Notes: generated by a model from the sequence alone, not told the origin. Shown: positions 1 to 10,871, counted from the stretch's first letter. The stretch is DNA of 64,000 nt from Microbacterium oryzae (GCF_030406385.1 NZ_JAUEPM010000003.1:248001-312000); one strand, 5' to 3'. Numbers and translations are program-made.

Positions 1-329
1 CGGAGGTGCAGCTGGCCGTCGAGGCACGCCAGCGCCTCGCCGCCGACGGCATCAACGCCCGCGTCGTGTCCGCTCCCTCGCTGGAGTGGTTCGCGGAGCA
101 GAGCGCCGAGTACCGCGAGAGCGTGCTGCCCGCCGACATCACCGCCCGCGTCTCGGTCGAGGCCGGCGCCACGGGCCTGTGGCAGGGCATCGTGGGCGAC
201 CGCGGCCGCACGGTCGGAATCGACCACTTCGGCGCATCCGCCGACTACCAGACGCTGTTCGAGAAGTTCGGCATCACGACGGACGCCGTCGTCGACGCCG
301 CACGCGAGACCCTCAAGGAGAACGCATGA
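1..329 (+). CDS. tkt: Transketolase, C-terminal fragment (5' end outside window)
   Basis: Only the last ~108 residues are present; the reading frame is already open at the window edge. The fragment matches the C-terminal domain of transketolase: an alternating beta/alpha segment with [11 protein letters not shown] followed by the ETGATGLW-like stretch [15 protein letters not shown] and the motif IDHFGASA near the end. Transketolase transfers two-carbon units between sugar phosphates using thiamine diphosphate, in the non-oxidative pentose phosphate pathway. The stop codon overlaps the start of tal (ATGA), so the two are translationally coupled. The identification is secure, but the catalytic part lies outside the window. 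Confidence 0.93.
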   Translation, partial: EVQLAVEARQRLAADGINARVVSAPSLEWFAEQSAEYRESVLPADITARVSVEAGATGLWQGIVGDRGRTVGIDHFGASADYQTLFEKFGITTDAVVDAARETLKENA

Positions 330-1432
330 CCTCCCCCACCGCAGACCTGTCCGGAGCCGGTGTCAGCATCTGGCTCGACGACCTCTCGCGTTCGCGCATC
401 ACCTCCGGGAACCTGCGCGAGCTCATCGAGAACCGCAACGTCGTCGGCGTCACGACCAACCCGACGATCTTCCAGGGCGCGATCTCGGCGCACGTGGGCT
501 ACGAGGAGTCGCTGGCCGCGCAGGCCGCCGACGGCGCGTCGGTCGACGACGCGATCTTCGCGCTGACCACCACGGACGTCCGCGATGCATGCGAGATCTT
601 CCGCCCCATCTACGACGCGACATCCGGCGTCGATGGTCGCGTGTCGATCGAGGTGTCGCCCGTCGTCGCGCACGACACCGAGGGCACGGTCGAGCAGGCC
701 AAGCAGCTGCACGCCGCCGTCGACCGTGAGAACGTCCTCATCAAGATCCCCGCGACGAAGGCGGGCCTGCCCGCGATCACGGAGACCATCGCCGCCGGCA
801 TCTCCGTCAACGTCACGCTGATCTTCAGCCTCGAGCGCTACGCCGAGGTCATCGAGGCGTACCTCGCCGGCCTCGAGAAGGCCCGCGAGGCCGGCCACGA
901 CCTCTCCCGCATCCACTCGGTGGCGTCGTTCTTCGTCTCCCGCGTGGACTCGGAGGTCGACGAGCGCCTCGCGGCGATCGGCACCGACGAGGCCCTCGCC
1001 CTGAAGTCGAAGGCGGGGCTCGCGAACGCGCGGCTCGCCTACGAGCTCTTCGAGCAGAAGTTCGACGAGAAGCGCGCGACCGACCTCATCGCCGCGGGCG
1101 CCAACGTGCAGCGTCCGCTGTGGGCGTCCACCGGCGTCAAGGACCCGGAGCTCCCCGACACCCTCTACGTCACCGAGCTCGTCGCCGCCGGCACCGTCAA
1201 CACCATGCCCGAGAAGACGCTCGAGGCGACGTTCGACCACGGCGTCATCACGGGCGACACGATCACCGGCGGGTACGCCGACGCGCACCGCCTGTTCGAC
1301 GAGCTCGCCGCGGTCGGCGTGGACTTCGCCGACGTCACCGAGTCCCTTGAGAACGAGGGCGTGTCGAAGTTCATCGCATCCTGGGAGGACCTGCAGGAGA
1401 CGGTGCGCGCCGCCCTGGAGTCCAAGCAGTGA
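326..1432 (+). CDS. tal: Transaldolase
   Basis: 368-residue transaldolase, which moves a dihydroxyacetone unit from sedoheptulose-7-phosphate to glyceraldehyde-3-phosphate. The Schiff-base lysine lies in [12 protein letters not shown], and the family motif [11 protein letters not shown] is near residue 42. Length fits the long actinobacterial (TalB/Tal-type) enzymes. The ATG overlaps the tkt stop, and its own TGA overlaps the GTG of pgi, so it sits in a tightly coupled pentose-phosphate operon. The open frame extends upstream to position 86, but that part is the shadow of tkt; the ATG at 326 gives the family N-terminus. Confidence 0.96.
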   Translation: MTSPTADLSGAGVSIWLDDLSRSRITSGNLRELIENRNVVGVTTNPTIFQGAISAHVGYEESLAAQAADGASVDDAIFALTTTDVRDACEIFRPIYDATSGVDGRVSIEVSPVVAHDTEGTVEQAKQLHAAVDRENVLIKIPATKAGLPAITETIAAGISVNVTLIFSLERYAEVIEAYLAGLEKAREAGHDLSRIHSVASFFVSRVDSEVDERLAAIGTDEALALKSKAGLANARLAYELFEQKFDEKRATDLIAAGANVQRPLWASTGVKDPELPDTLYVTELVAAGTVNTMPEKTLEATFDHGVITGDTITGGYADAHRLFDELAAVGVDFADVTESLENEGVSKFIASWEDLQETVRAALESKQ

Positions 1433-3027
1433 CATTCGCCATCCGCGTGTCCGGCGCGGCGAGGGCGGCGGCCGAGGCGGCCGTTCCGGCCCTTGTCGCC
1501 GACCTCGTCGCGTCGGGCATCACCGCCGAGGACCCCGCCCTGTGGGGCTCCTCGGCGGAGGCCGAGGCGTCTCGGCGCCTCGGCTGGGTCGAGGCGGTCG
1601 CCGACGCGCGCCCGCTCGTCCCCGAGATCGTCGCGCTGCGCGATGACCTCCGAGCCCGTGGCGTCGACCGCGTGGTCCTGGCCGGGATGGGCGGCTCGTC
1701 GCTCGCTCCCGAGGTGATCACGCGCACCGCCGGAGTCGACCTCGAGATCCTCGATTCGACGGCGCCCGCCGACGTGCTGGCCGCCCTCGACGGCGGCCTC
1801 GAGCGGACCGTGCTCGTGGTGTCGTCCAAGTCCGGCTCGACCGTCGAGACCGACGCCCAGCGCCGCGTCTTCGAAGCGGCCTTCCGCGACCTCGGCATCG
1901 ATCCGGCCGAGCGCATCGTCGTCGTCACCGACCCCGGCTCGCCCCTGGATGCGGAGGCGCGCGCCTCCGGGTACCGCGTCTTCGAGGCCGACCCCGAAGT
2001 CGGCGGGCGCTACTCCGCTCTCACCGCGTTCGGCCTCGTGCCATCCGGCCTCGCGGGCGCCGACATCGACCGTCTCCTCGACGAGGCCGAGTCGGTGATG
2101 CTCGAGGTCGCGATCGACTCGCCCTCGAACCCCGCGCTCGTGCTCGGCGCGGCGATCGCCGCGACGTCGCCGCGCCGCGACAAGCTCGGACTCATCGCCG
2201 ACGGCACCCCCATCCAGGGCCTGCCCGACTGGATCGAACAGCTGGTCGCGGAGTCCACAGGGAAGGACGGCACAGGCATCCTCCCGGTGGTGCTCCTGCC
2301 GGTCTCCCCCGAGGTCGACAGCGTCCCCGCCGACCTGCAGATCGTGCGCATCGTGGATGACGTCGACGACGCGCCGCACCACGGTCACGGCGAGGTGCTC
2401 ATCAGCGGCTCGCTCGGCGAGCAGTTCCTCGTGTGGGAGTACGCCGTCGCGGTCGCATCGCGTCTCATCGGCGTCAACCCCTTCGACCAGCCCGACGTCG
2501 AGGCGGCCAAGGAGGCCGCGCGCGGACTTCTCACCGATCGCCCCGCAGCTGCCGCGCCCGCGTTCGTCGAGGACGGCGTCGAGGTGCGCGTGACCGACCC
2601 GACGCTGGCGGCCTCCGGCACGATCGCCGGCGTGCTCGACGCGCTCTGGGCGAGGGTTCCCGCCGACGGCTACGTGTCGATCCAGGCATACGTGGCGCGC
2701 AGCGAGGTGCCGCAGCTCGACGGCCTGCGCGAGATGGCGGCAGCCGACTCCGGCCATCCGACCACCTTCGGCTGGGGGCCGAGGTTCCTGCACTCGACGG
2801 GTCAGTATCACAAGGGCGGACCGGCCAACGGTGTGTTCGTGCAGATCACCGAGCGCACGCCGGTCGACCTCGAGATCCCTGGTCTGGCCTTCACGTTCGC
2901 GCAGCTCATCGAGGCTCAGGCCGACGGCGACGCGCGCGTGCTTGCCGCTCGCGGCCGCCCGGTCGTCACCCTCACTCTCACCGATCCCCAGACCGAGGTC
3001 CTCTCGCTGTTCGAAGCAGCGCTGTAG
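1429..3027 (+). CDS. pgi: Glucose-6-phosphate isomerase
   Basis: 532-residue phosphoglucose isomerase interconverting glucose-6-phosphate and fructose-6-phosphate. The sugar-phosphate-binding signature is visible as [14 protein letters not shown] and [13 protein letters not shown], and [13 protein letters not shown] appears near the C-terminus. This is the actinobacterial variant found inside pentose-phosphate operons. It starts with GTG in a GTGA overlap with tal. Placing the isomerase between tal and zwf lets one transcript set the split between glycolysis and the oxidative pentose pathway. Confidence 0.94.
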   Translation: MTFAIRVSGAARAAAEAAVPALVADLVASGITAEDPALWGSSAEAEASRRLGWVEAVADARPLVPEIVALRDDLRARGVDRVVLAGMGGSSLAPEVITRTAGVDLEILDSTAPADVLAALDGGLERTVLVVSSKSGSTVETDAQRRVFEAAFRDLGIDPAERIVVVTDPGSPLDAEARASGYRVFEADPEVGGRYSALTAFGLVPSGLAGADIDRLLDEAESVMLEVAIDSPSNPALVLGAAIAATSPRRDKLGLIADGTPIQGLPDWIEQLVAESTGKDGTGILPVVLLPVSPEVDSVPADLQIVRIVDDVDDAPHHGHGEVLISGSLGEQFLVWEYAVAVASRLIGVNPFDQPDVEAAKEAARGLLTDRPAAAAPAFVEDGVEVRVTDPTLAASGTIAGVLDALWARVPADGYVSIQAYVARSEVPQLDGLREMAAADSGHPTTFGWGPRFLHSTGQYHKGGPANGVFVQITERTPVDLEIPGLAFTFAQLIEAQADGDARVLAARGRPVVTLTLTDPQTEVLSLFEAAL

Positions 3028-3050
3028 GGCCAGGAGGAGTCTTCCCTTTC

Positions 3051-4598
3051 ATGACCGTTGACATCTCGCGGGGCGGCAATCCGCTCCGCGATCCCGATGA
3101 CCGCCGCCTCAATCGCATCGCCGGTCCGAGCGCGCTCGTGATCTTCGGCGTGACGGGCGACCTGTCGCGCAAGAAGCTCATGCCCGCGGTGTACGACCTC
3201 GCCAACCGCGGCCTCCTGCCGCCCGGATTCGCGCTCGTGGGCTTCGCCCGCCGCGATTGGGAGGACGAGGACTTCGCGCAGGTGGTGCAGGACGCCGTCA
3301 AGAAGTACGCGCGCACGGAGTACCGCGAGGAGACCTGGCAGCAGCTCGCCCAGGGCATCCGGTTCGTCCAGGGGCAGTTCGACGACCCGGCCGCATTCCG
3401 CAAGCTCCGCGAGACCGTCGACACGCTCGACGTCGAGCGCGGCACGATGGGGAACCACGCGTTCTACCTGTCGATCCCGCCGAAGTCGTTCCCCGTCGTC
3501 GCGCAGCAGCTGCTGGAGTCGGGGCTCGTCGACGAGAAGCCGGACGACTCCCGCTGGCGTCGCGTCGTCATCGAGAAGCCGTTCGGGCACGACCTCGAAT
3601 CGGCGCGTGCACTCAACGACGCGCTCGAAGCGGCCTTCCCCGCCGACTCGATCTTCCGCATCGACCACTACCTCGGCAAGGAGACGGTCCAGAACATCCT
3701 GGCCCTGCGCTTCGCCAACGAACTGTACGAGCCGATCTGGAACCGCAACTACGTCGACCACGTCCAGATCACAATGGCCGAGGACATCGGAGTGAGCGGT
3801 CGCGCTGGGTACTACGACGGCGTCGGCGCCGCGCGCGACGTCATCCAGAACCACCTGCTGCAGCTGCTCGCCCTCACGGCGATGGAGGAGCCCATCAGCC
3901 TCTCCGCCGAGCACCTTCGCGCGGAGAAGGAGAAGGTGCTCGCCGCCGTCACCCTCCCTGCCGATCTGTCCACCGCGACCGCCCGCGGGCAGTACGCCGG
4001 CGGATGGCAGGGCGGCAAGAAGGTGACCGGCTTCCTCGAAGAGGATGGCATGAGCCCGCAGTCGCGCACGGAGACGTACGCGGCCATCAAGCTCGACATC
4101 AACACCCGCCGCTGGGCCGGTGTGCCCTTCTACGTGCGGACGGGCAAGCGCCTCGGCCGTCGCGTCACCGAGATCGCCGTGGTGTTCAAACGCGCCCCCG
4201 AGCACCTGTTCTCGCGCGGCCAGACGAGCGAGCTCGGCCAGAACGCGCTCGTCATCCGCGTCCAGCCCGACGAGGGCGTGACCCTGCGGTTCGGCTCGAA
4301 GGTCCCCGGTGCCGGCACCAACGTGCGCGACGTCACGATGGACTTCGGATACGGCCACGCGTTCACGGAGGCCAGCCCCGAGGCGTACGAGCGACTCATC
4401 CTGGACGTCCTCCTCGGCGATCCGCCGCTGTTCCCTCGGCACGAGGAGGTCGAGCTGTCCTGGCGGATCCTCGACCCCGTCGAGAGGTACTGGGCGTCGC
4501 TCGACGAACCGCTCGAGCAGTACGACTCCGGATCGTGGGGCCCGGCGTCCGCCGACGCCCTGCTCTCCCGTGACGGCCGCGTTTGGAGGCGCCCGTGA
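3051..4598 (+). CDS. zwf: Glucose-6-phosphate 1-dehydrogenase
   Basis: 515-residue NADP-dependent glucose-6-phosphate dehydrogenase, first step of the oxidative pentose phosphate pathway. The Rossmann motif is VIFGVTGDLSRKKLMP, and the active-site signature RIDHYLGKE contains the substrate-binding His and Lys. The ATG at 3051 has an AGGAGG-type Shine-Dalgarno (CAGGAGGAG) 23 nt after the pgi stop. The frame is open upstream to 2433 only as a shadow of pgi. Its stop overlaps the opcA start, matching the known need for OpcA to assemble or activate G6PDH in actinobacteria and cyanobacteria. Confidence 0.97.
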   Translation: MTVDISRGGNPLRDPDDRRLNRIAGPSALVIFGVTGDLSRKKLMPAVYDLANRGLLPPGFALVGFARRDWEDEDFAQVVQDAVKKYARTEYREETWQQLAQGIRFVQGQFDDPAAFRKLRETVDTLDVERGTMGNHAFYLSIPPKSFPVVAQQLLESGLVDEKPDDSRWRRVVIEKPFGHDLESARALNDALEAAFPADSIFRIDHYLGKETVQNILALRFANELYEPIWNRNYVDHVQITMAEDIGVSGRAGYYDGVGAARDVIQNHLLQLLALTAMEEPISLSAEHLRAEKEKVLAAVTLPADLSTATARGQYAGGWQGGKKVTGFLEEDGMSPQSRTETYAAIKLDINTRRWAGVPFYVRTGKRLGRRVTEIAVVFKRAPEHLFSRGQTSELGQNALVIRVQPDEGVTLRFGSKVPGAGTNVRDVTMDFGYGHAFTEASPEAYERLILDVLLGDPPLFPRHEEVELSWRILDPVERYWASLDEPLEQYDSGSWGPASADALLSRDGRVWRRP

Positions 4599-5533
4599 TC
4601 ATCGATCTTCCCGACACAAGCGTCAGCGACATCGCCAAGCGCCTCGTCTCGGTGCGCGAGGAGGGCGGCGCCGTCGCCCTCGGCCGCGTGCTGACGCTCA
4701 TCATCAAGTCGAAGCGCAAGCTCGACGAAGCCGTGATCGACGCCGCGAACGACGCGTCGCGCGAGCACCCGATGCGCGTCATCGTGCTCGTCACGGACTC
4801 CCGCGGCGAGGCGAAGCTCGACGCCGAGATCCGCGTGGGCGGCGACGCCGGCGCGAGCGAGGTCGTCGTGCTCCGCGCCTACGGCCCGGCTGCCAGCAAC
4901 GAGGAGACGCTCATCACGGGCCTCCTCCTGCCCGACGCGCCCGTCGTCGTGTGGTGGCCGGATGAGCCGCCGGCACGGCCCGGCAAGGATGCGCTCGGCC
5001 GCATCGCGCAGCGCCGGATCACGGACACCTCGACGGCGCCCTACGCACCGGACCGGCTGCGCCAGCTCGACCTCGTGTACACGCCCGGCGACACCGACCT
5101 GGCCTGGACGCGTCTCACGCGCTGGCGCGAGCAGCTGGCCGCCGTGCTCGATCAGCCGCCCTTCGAGCCCGTCACGGCGGTCGAGGTGCGCGGTGCGTCG
5201 ACCTCGCCGTCGACCGCGCTCCTGGCCGCTTGGCTGGGCATGGCCCTGGACGTGCCCGTCGAGTGGTCCTACGAATCGCCCGAGGCGTGGAACCACGGCA
5301 TCCACTCGGTGACGCTGCGACGCGCTTCCGGCGACATCGTCCTGGAGCGCCACAGCGCCACTCACGCGACCCTCACCCAGCCCGGACAGCCCGATCACGT
5401 GCTGCTCCTCCCCCGCCGCTCGCTGCGCGAGTGCATCGCCGAGGAGCTGCGCCGTCTGGACCCCGACCTGCTCTACGGCCGTGTCCTGACGGAGGGCTGG
5501 GAGCGCCTCGGACCCGCGTCCGAGGAGTTCTGA
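4595..5533 (+). CDS. opcA: Glucose-6-phosphate dehydrogenase assembly protein OpcA
   Basis: 312-residue OpcA family protein. It has no catalytic activity; in cyanobacteria and actinobacteria it binds and allosterically activates Zwf. Family features include PVVVWWPDEPP in the middle and a C-terminal LLPRRSLRECIAEELRRLD segment. The chosen start is GTG at 4595 in a GTGA overlap with zwf, behind GGAGGC; a TTG at 4583 is an in-frame alternative. The protein is encoded directly between zwf and pgl, the usual actinobacterial order. Confidence 0.93.
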   Translation: MIIDLPDTSVSDIAKRLVSVREEGGAVALGRVLTLIIKSKRKLDEAVIDAANDASREHPMRVIVLVTDSRGEAKLDAEIRVGGDAGASEVVVLRAYGPAASNEETLITGLLLPDAPVVVWWPDEPPARPGKDALGRIAQRRITDTSTAPYAPDRLRQLDLVYTPGDTDLAWTRLTRWREQLAAVLDQPPFEPVTAVEVRGASTSPSTALLAAWLGMALDVPVEWSYESPEAWNHGIHSVTLRRASGDIVLERHSATHATLTQPGQPDHVLLLPRRSLRECIAEELRRLDPDLLYGRVLTEGWERLGPASEEF

Positions 5534-6300
5534 TGGCCGACCCTCGCGTCGTCGTCCAGGCGGACAAGGCGTCCCTCGGGGAGCACGTGGCGAGCCGCTT
5601 CGTGGGTCTGCTCGCGCAGCTCACGCAGCAGGCGCGCCCCGTGCACGTCTCGCTGACCGGCGGGTCGATGGGCGTCGCCGTCCTCGAGGCCACCGCCGCG
5701 CACGCCTGGCGGGACAACATCGACTGGTCGCTCGTGCACTTCTGGTGGAGCGACGAGCGCTTCGTGCCCCGCGCGGACCCGGAGCGCAACGCCGGACAGG
5801 CGCGGAGCGCGCTGCTGTCGCAGATCGCGATCCCGGCGGAGAACGTTCACGAGCCCGCCGCGACGGATGACGGCGTGAGCCTGGATGAGGCGGCGGCGGC
5901 GTACGCGGCCGACCTCGCCGCGTTCGCGGTGTCGCCGGAGCATGCCGCTCCCGCGTTCGACGTCTGCTTCCTCGGCGTGGGTCCGGATGCCCACATCGCC
6001 TCGCTCTTCCCCGACCGGGAGGAGGTGAGCGTCGTCGACGCGACCGTGCTGCCGGTGCGGAACTCGCCGAAGCCGCCTCCGGAGCGCATCACCTTCACGC
6101 GCCCCGTGATCAACGCGTCCGCGCGCGTCTGGATGGTGCTCGCGGGCGCCGACAAGGCATCCGCGCTGGGACTCGTCATGGCGGGCGCGAGCTACGCCTC
6201 CGTGCCCGCAGCCGGCGCCCACGGCTCGGAGGAGACGGTGGTTTTCACCGACGAGGCGGCCGCCGCCGAGGTGCCGGACGATCTCATCGATCCAGACTGA
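5533..6300 (+). CDS. pgl: 6-phosphogluconolactonase
   Basis: 255-residue member of the glucosamine/galactosamine-6-phosphate isomerase superfamily. It hydrolyses 6-phosphogluconolactone after the Zwf step. Family motifs are VSLTGGSMG, HFWWSDERFVP and FLGVGPDAHIASLFP. The ATG overlaps the opcA stop (TGATG). It is the last gene of the operon: a perfect 18-bp hairpin follows 16 nt after the stop. Its position makes DevB/SOL-type lactonase a safer call than NagB. Confidence 0.95.
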   Translation: MADPRVVVQADKASLGEHVASRFVGLLAQLTQQARPVHVSLTGGSMGVAVLEATAAHAWRDNIDWSLVHFWWSDERFVPRADPERNAGQARSALLSQIAIPAENVHEPAATDDGVSLDEAAAAYAADLAAFAVSPEHAAPAFDVCFLGVGPDAHIASLFPDREEVSVVDATVLPVRNSPKPPPERITFTRPVINASARVWMVLAGADKASALGLVMAGASYASVPAAGAHGSEETVVFTDEAAAAEVPDDLIDPD

Positions 6301-6316
6301 TCGCACGATCGCGCAC

Positions 6317-6358
6317 ATGCGGAAGGCCCCCGATCGGATGATCGGGGGCCTTCCGCAT
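6317..6358. terminator. Bidirectional intrinsic terminator between pgl and rbpA
   Basis: A perfect 18-bp inverted repeat (6317-6334 with 6341-6358) with a 6-nt loop lies between the convergent genes pgl and rbpA. There is no clear T-tract on either side, which is common for high-GC actinobacterial terminators. It can serve both directions. Confidence 0.85.
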
Positions 6359-6361
6359 GGG

Positions 6362-6715
6362 CTACTGGCCGCGCTTCTCGCGCAGCTTCTGCAGCGCGTC
6401 GCCGAGCAGCTCCTCTGCCTCCTCGTCGCTGCGACGCTCCTTCACGTAGGCGAGGTGCGTCTTGTAGGGCTCGTTGCGGGAGGCCTCTGGCGGGTTCTCC
6501 CGGTCGCGCCCTGCGGGCAGGCCGGAGTGCGGATGGTCGATGGTGTCCGGGATCTCCTCCTCGGGGATGCCGGCGGCGTAGTAGCGCACAGCCTCGTTGC
6601 CGAGCGCATCCCAGTAGGACACCGCGACGCGGTCGGCCTGGTGGCCGTGGTCCTGCTCCCCCATCGGGCCGGATCCCACGCGCGTGCCGCGGATCGCGTT
6701 TCCGCCGGTGGCCAT
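6362..6715 (-). CDS. rbpA: RNA polymerase-binding protein RbpA
   Basis: 117-residue RbpA, an actinobacteria-specific transcription factor that binds sigma factor domain 2 and stabilises open complexes. The N-terminus MATGGNAIRGTRVGSGPMGE is characteristic, and the central segment RVAVSYWDALGNE leads into the C-terminal sigma-interaction helix. This version keeps the conserved YKTHLAYVKERRS segment. The ATG shares one base with the secG stop (TGATG), so it is translated downstream of secG. Its 3' end faces the pgl terminator. Confidence 0.95.
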   Translation of the reverse strand: MATGGNAIRGTRVGSGPMGEQDHGHQADRVAVSYWDALGNEAVRYYAAGIPEEEIPDTIDHPHSGLPAGRDRENPPEASRNEPYKTHLAYVKERRSDEEAEELLGDALQKLREKRGQ

Positions 6716-6963
6716 CAGATCACCTGGAACTTCGTGATGAGCCCGAGGCCCACGATCGCGAGGAACCAGACCAGCGCGAGGATGATCGTCAGGTAGTTCA
6801 GGTTGCGCTCCGCGAGGCCCGAGGATCCCACGGCCTGGGACATCCCGCCGCCGAACATGTCGGAGAGCCCGCCGCCGCGCCCCTTGTGGAGCAGGATGAG
6901 CAGCGTCAGGAGGAGACTGGTGATCCCCAGGACCACCTGGAGGATGAACTCGAGAACGTCCAC
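6715..6963 (-). CDS. secG: Preprotein translocase subunit SecG
   Basis: 82-residue SecG, the small accessory membrane subunit of the SecYEG channel. Two transmembrane helices are visible (about residues 4-24 and 57-78). Between them lies the conserved KGRGGGLSDMFGG cytoplasmic loop. The start is GTG at 6963 with AAAGG seven nt upstream. The gene follows tpiA in the classic gap-pgk-tpi-secG order but is separated by about 100 bp with its own promoter-like TATACT. Confidence 0.95.
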   Translation of the reverse strand: MDVLEFILQVVLGITSLLLTLLILLHKGRGGGLSDMFGGGMSQAVGSSGLAERNLNYLTIILALVWFLAIVGLGLITKFQVI

Positions 6964-7007
6964 GAAGAGCCTTTCATGAGTGCGCGCGTGCGCCGCGCAC
7001 GGAGTTC

Positions 7008-7013
7008 AGTATA
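7008..7013 (-). promoter_or_regulatory. Candidate -10 element (TATACT) for secG-rbpA
   Basis: In the 98-bp tpiA-secG gap the minus strand reads TATACT, a near-consensus -10 hexamer that stands out in this GC-rich context, 44 nt before the secG GTG. It suggests secG-rbpA can be transcribed independently of the glycolytic genes. No convincing -35 is seen. Confidence 0.5.
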
Positions 7014-7061
7014 CGGCGAGGGCCGGTGCGGCCCGAGCAGAGGCGCTCGGACCGCAGCGGC

Positions 7062-7853
7062 TCACACGCCGACGTGCTTCTCGAACCGGATGATCGCCGC
7101 GAACTCGTCGACCTTGATGCTCGCGCCGCCGACGAGCGCGCCGTCGACGTCGGGCTCGCGCATGTAGGAGGCGATGTTCGCGGACTTCACCGAGCCGCCG
7201 TACAGGACGCGGGTGCGCGCGGCCGCCTCGGCGCCGAGCTTCGCGCCGATGACCTCGCGCAGCTTGGCGCACACCTCCTGCGCCTGGTCGGGGGTCGCGG
7301 CCTGGCCGGACCCGATCGCCCAGACGGGCTCGTACGCGACGACGATGTCGGCGTCGGCGGGGACATCCGCCAGCGCCTTCTCCAGCTGAGCGACGGGAAC
7401 CGCGCTCGCGCCGTGCTTCTCGAGGTCGTCGCTGGTCTCGCCCACGCAGATCACCGGCACGAGTCCGTGCTTGAGCGCGGCCTGCACCTTCGCCGCCACG
7501 ACGTCATCGCCCTCGGCGTGGTACTCACGACGCTCGGAGTGGCCGATGATGACCTGCGACACCGCGAGCTTCTTCAGGAACGCCCCGGAGATCTCACCCG
7601 TGTACGCGCCCTCATCGTGCGTCGACAGGTCCTGCGCACCGAGGGTGAACGCGATCTTGTCGGCGTCGAGCAGGGTCTGCACGCTGCGGAGGTCGGTGAA
7701 GGGCGGGAACACCGCGACCTCGACGCTGCCGTCCTCGTGCCCCGCGTCTTTGAGCGCCCAGTGCAGCTTCTGCACGAGAGCGACCGCCTGCAGGTGGTCG
7801 AGGTTCATCTTCCAGTTGCCCGCGATCAGCGGGGTCCGCTTCGTCATGCCCAT
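7062..7853 (-). CDS. tpiA: Triosephosphate isomerase
   Basis: 263-residue TIM-barrel enzyme interconverting dihydroxyacetone phosphate and glyceraldehyde-3-phosphate. The N-terminal substrate loop is LIAGNWKMN, the catalytic His is in IIGHSERRE, and the catalytic Glu is in VVAYEPVWAIGSG. The first ATG (7853) has GGAGG seven nt upstream and overlaps the end of pgk by 10 bp; a second ATG two codons later is possible. Part of the gap-pgk-tpiA glycolytic run. Confidence 0.97.
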   Translation of the reverse strand: MGMTKRTPLIAGNWKMNLDHLQAVALVQKLHWALKDAGHEDGSVEVAVFPPFTDLRSVQTLLDADKIAFTLGAQDLSTHDEGAYTGEISGAFLKKLAVSQVIIGHSERREYHAEGDDVVAAKVQAALKHGLVPVICVGETSDDLEKHGASAVPVAQLEKALADVPADADIVVAYEPVWAIGSGQAATPDQAQEVCAKLREVIGAKLGAEAAARTRVLYGGSVKSANIASYMREPDVDGALVGGASIKVDEFAAIIRFEKHVGV

Positions 7854-9058
7854 CCGAGCACCTCCAGTCCGGGAAGCTTCTTGCCCTCGAGGAATTCGAG
7901 GCTGGCGCCGCCGCCGGTCGAGATGTGACCGAAAGCGGAATCGTCGAAGCCGAGCTGGCGCACAGCAGCGGCGGAGTCCCCGCCACCCACGACGCTGAGG
8001 CCGTCGACTTCGGTGAGGGCCTGCGCGACCGCCTTCGTGCCGGCCGCGAACGGCTCGAGCTCGAAGACACCCATGGGCCCGTTCCAGAACACCGTCTTCG
8101 ACCCGCGCACGGCCTCCGCGAAGGCGGCGGCCGTGTCGGGGCCGATGTCGAGGCCGAGGCCGGAGGTGCCGAACGGCGACTCCTCGATGGCATCGGCCGC
8201 CGTCACGACGTGCTCGGCGTCCGCACCGAACTTCGACGCCACGACGACGTCGGTCGGCAGGACGAGATCGACGCCGCGCTCCGCAGCGGCGCGGATGTAC
8301 CCGGCCGCGGTCTCGACCTGGTCGCTCTCGAGCAGGCTGGACGCCACCTTGTGCCCCTGAGCCGCGAGGAAGGTGAAGAGCATGCCGCCGCCGATGAGGA
8401 TGCGATCCACGCGCGGCAGGAGGTGGTCGATGACGCCGAGCTTGTCGGACACCTTCGATCCGCCGAGCACGACCGTGTAGGGGCGCACCGGGCTCTCGGT
8501 GAGCGTGTCGAGGACCTCGAGCTCCTTGGCGATGAGGTGGCCGGCCGCGCTCGGCAGCTGCTGGGCGAGGTCGTAGACGCTCGCCTGCTTGCGGTGCACG
8601 ACACCGAAGCCGTCCGAGACCATCACGTCGGCGAGCTCGGCGAGCTGCGCCGCGAAGGCGCCCCGCTCCGCGTCGTCCTTCGCGGTCTCGCCGGCGTTGA
8701 ACCGCAGGTTCTCGAGGACGGCGATCTGGCCATCCTCGAGGCTCGCCGCGGTCTCGCGAGCGGAGTCGCCCACCGTGTCCGTGGCGAACGCGACAGGGCG
8801 GCCGAGCAGCTCGGCGAGACGGTCGGCGACCGGCTTCAGGCTGTACTGGGAGTCGGGCTCGCCCTTGGGGCGGCCCAGGTGCGAGATCGCCACGACGCGC
8901 GCGCCTGCATCGAGCAGGGCGGTGAGCGTGGGCAGCGACGCGCGGAGTCGGCCGTCATCGGTGATGACGCCGTCCGAGAGGGGCACGTTGAAGTCGCATC
9001 GGATGATGACGCGCTTCCCGGCGAGATCGCCGAGCGTTTCGAGTGTTCGCAGTGACAT
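7844..9058 (-). CDS. pgk: Phosphoglycerate kinase
   Basis: 404-residue monomeric kinase making ATP from 1,3-bisphosphoglycerate. The substrate-binding motif is VIIRCDFNVPL near the N-terminus; SHLGRPKG and the C-terminal nucleotide loop VVGGGDSAAAV are also present. Length and architecture are standard. It overlaps tpiA and lies 82 bp after gap, with a hairpin in that gap that may reduce transcription into pgk. Confidence 0.97.
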   Translation of the reverse strand: MSLRTLETLGDLAGKRVIIRCDFNVPLSDGVITDDGRLRASLPTLTALLDAGARVVAISHLGRPKGEPDSQYSLKPVADRLAELLGRPVAFATDTVGDSARETAASLEDGQIAVLENLRFNAGETAKDDAERGAFAAQLAELADVMVSDGFGVVHRKQASVYDLAQQLPSAAGHLIAKELEVLDTLTESPVRPYTVVLGGSKVSDKLGVIDHLLPRVDRILIGGGMLFTFLAAQGHKVASSLLESDQVETAAGYIRAAAERGVDLVLPTDVVVASKFGADAEHVVTAADAIEESPFGTSGLGLDIGPDTAAAFAEAVRGSKTVFWNGPMGVFELEPFAAGTKAVAQALTEVDGLSVVGGGDSAAAVRQLGFDDSAFGHISTGGGASLEFLEGKKLPGLEVLGWA

Positions 9059-9077
9059 CGTTTCTCAATCTACAGGC

Positions 9078-9123
9078 GGAGAGCCCGCCGGCACGGTGGA
9101 CACCGCAAGCCGACGGGCTCTCC
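9078..9123 (-). terminator. Hairpin between gap and pgk (terminator or processing stem)
   Basis: A 10-bp perfect stem (9078-9087 with 9114-9123) encloses a 26-nt loop that itself holds a small cggtg/caccg stem. It lies 18 nt after the gap stop on the minus strand. It may be a partial terminator or an mRNA-stabilising stem that lets gap be expressed above pgk and tpiA. There is no T-tract. Confidence 0.5.
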
Positions 9124-9140
9124 GGGAGCTTCCTGCTGGG

Positions 9141-10244
<1,104 letters not shown>

Positions 10245-10871
10245 TCAGGACGCTACCAGGAGACCCGTGGTCTTCTCGCGCGCGGTGGCGAGACGCTGCT
10301 GGACGTTGTCCCAGTTGACGATGTTCCAGAACGCCTTGACGTAGTCAGCCTTGACGTTCTGGTAGTCGAGGTAGAAGGCGTGCTCCCACATGTCGAGGAG
10401 CAGCACCGGCACGGTTCCGGCGACGAGCTGCTGCTGCTGGTCGAAGAACTGCTGGATGATGAGCTGCTGGCCGATCGAGTCCCAGAAGAGACCCGCCCAG
10501 CCGGAGCCCTGGATGCCGAGCGCCGCGGCGTTGAACTGGCCCTGGAAGCCCTCGAAGCCGCCGAAGTGCTCCTCGATCGCCGCGGCGATCTCGCCCTCCG
10601 GACGCTCCTGGCCCTCCGGGGTGAGGTTCGTCCAGAAGATCGAGTGGTTGGTGTGGCCGCCGAGGTTGAACGCCAGGTCCTTCTCGAGCTTGTTCACATT
10701 CGCGAAGTTGCCCGTCGCGCGGGCCTCCGCGAGCTGCTCGAGGGCGGTGTTCGCACCGGCGACGTAGGTCGCGTGGTGCTTGGAGTGGTGCAGCTCCATG
10801 ATCCGGCCGCTGATGTGCGGCTCGAGCGCCGCGTAGTCGTAGGTGAGCTCCGGAAGCGTGTACTTCGCCAT
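10245..10871 (-). CDS. sodA: Superoxide dismutase (Mn/Fe family)
   Basis: 208-residue cytoplasmic Mn/Fe superoxide dismutase. Metal ligands can be seen in the N-terminal helical hairpin (MELHHSKHH and the NHSIFW region) and in the C-terminal signature [13 protein letters not shown]. Length is typical. There is no signal peptide. Having it between whiA and gap is unusual for this conserved cluster (see findings). Metal preference (Mn or Fe) cannot be decided by eye, although Gln in the GLFWDS region would hint at Mn. Confidence 0.95.
   Translation of the reverse strand: MAKYTLPELTYDYAALEPHISGRIMELHHSKHHATYVAGANTALEQLAEARATGNFANVNKLEKDLAFNLGGHTNHSIFWTNLTPEGQERPEGEIAAAIEEHFGGFEGFQGQFNAAALGIQGSGWAGLFWDSIGQQLIIQQFFDQQQQLVAGTVPVLLLDMWEHAFYLDYQNVKADYVKAFWNIVNWDNVQQRLATAREKTTGLLVAS

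Noticed and set aside
245..1435. 396-codon open frame on the minus strand opposite tal
   Set aside because: It is antisense to a clear transaldolase and its translation is Arg/Val/Asp/Leu-rich without a motif; typical high-GC shadow.
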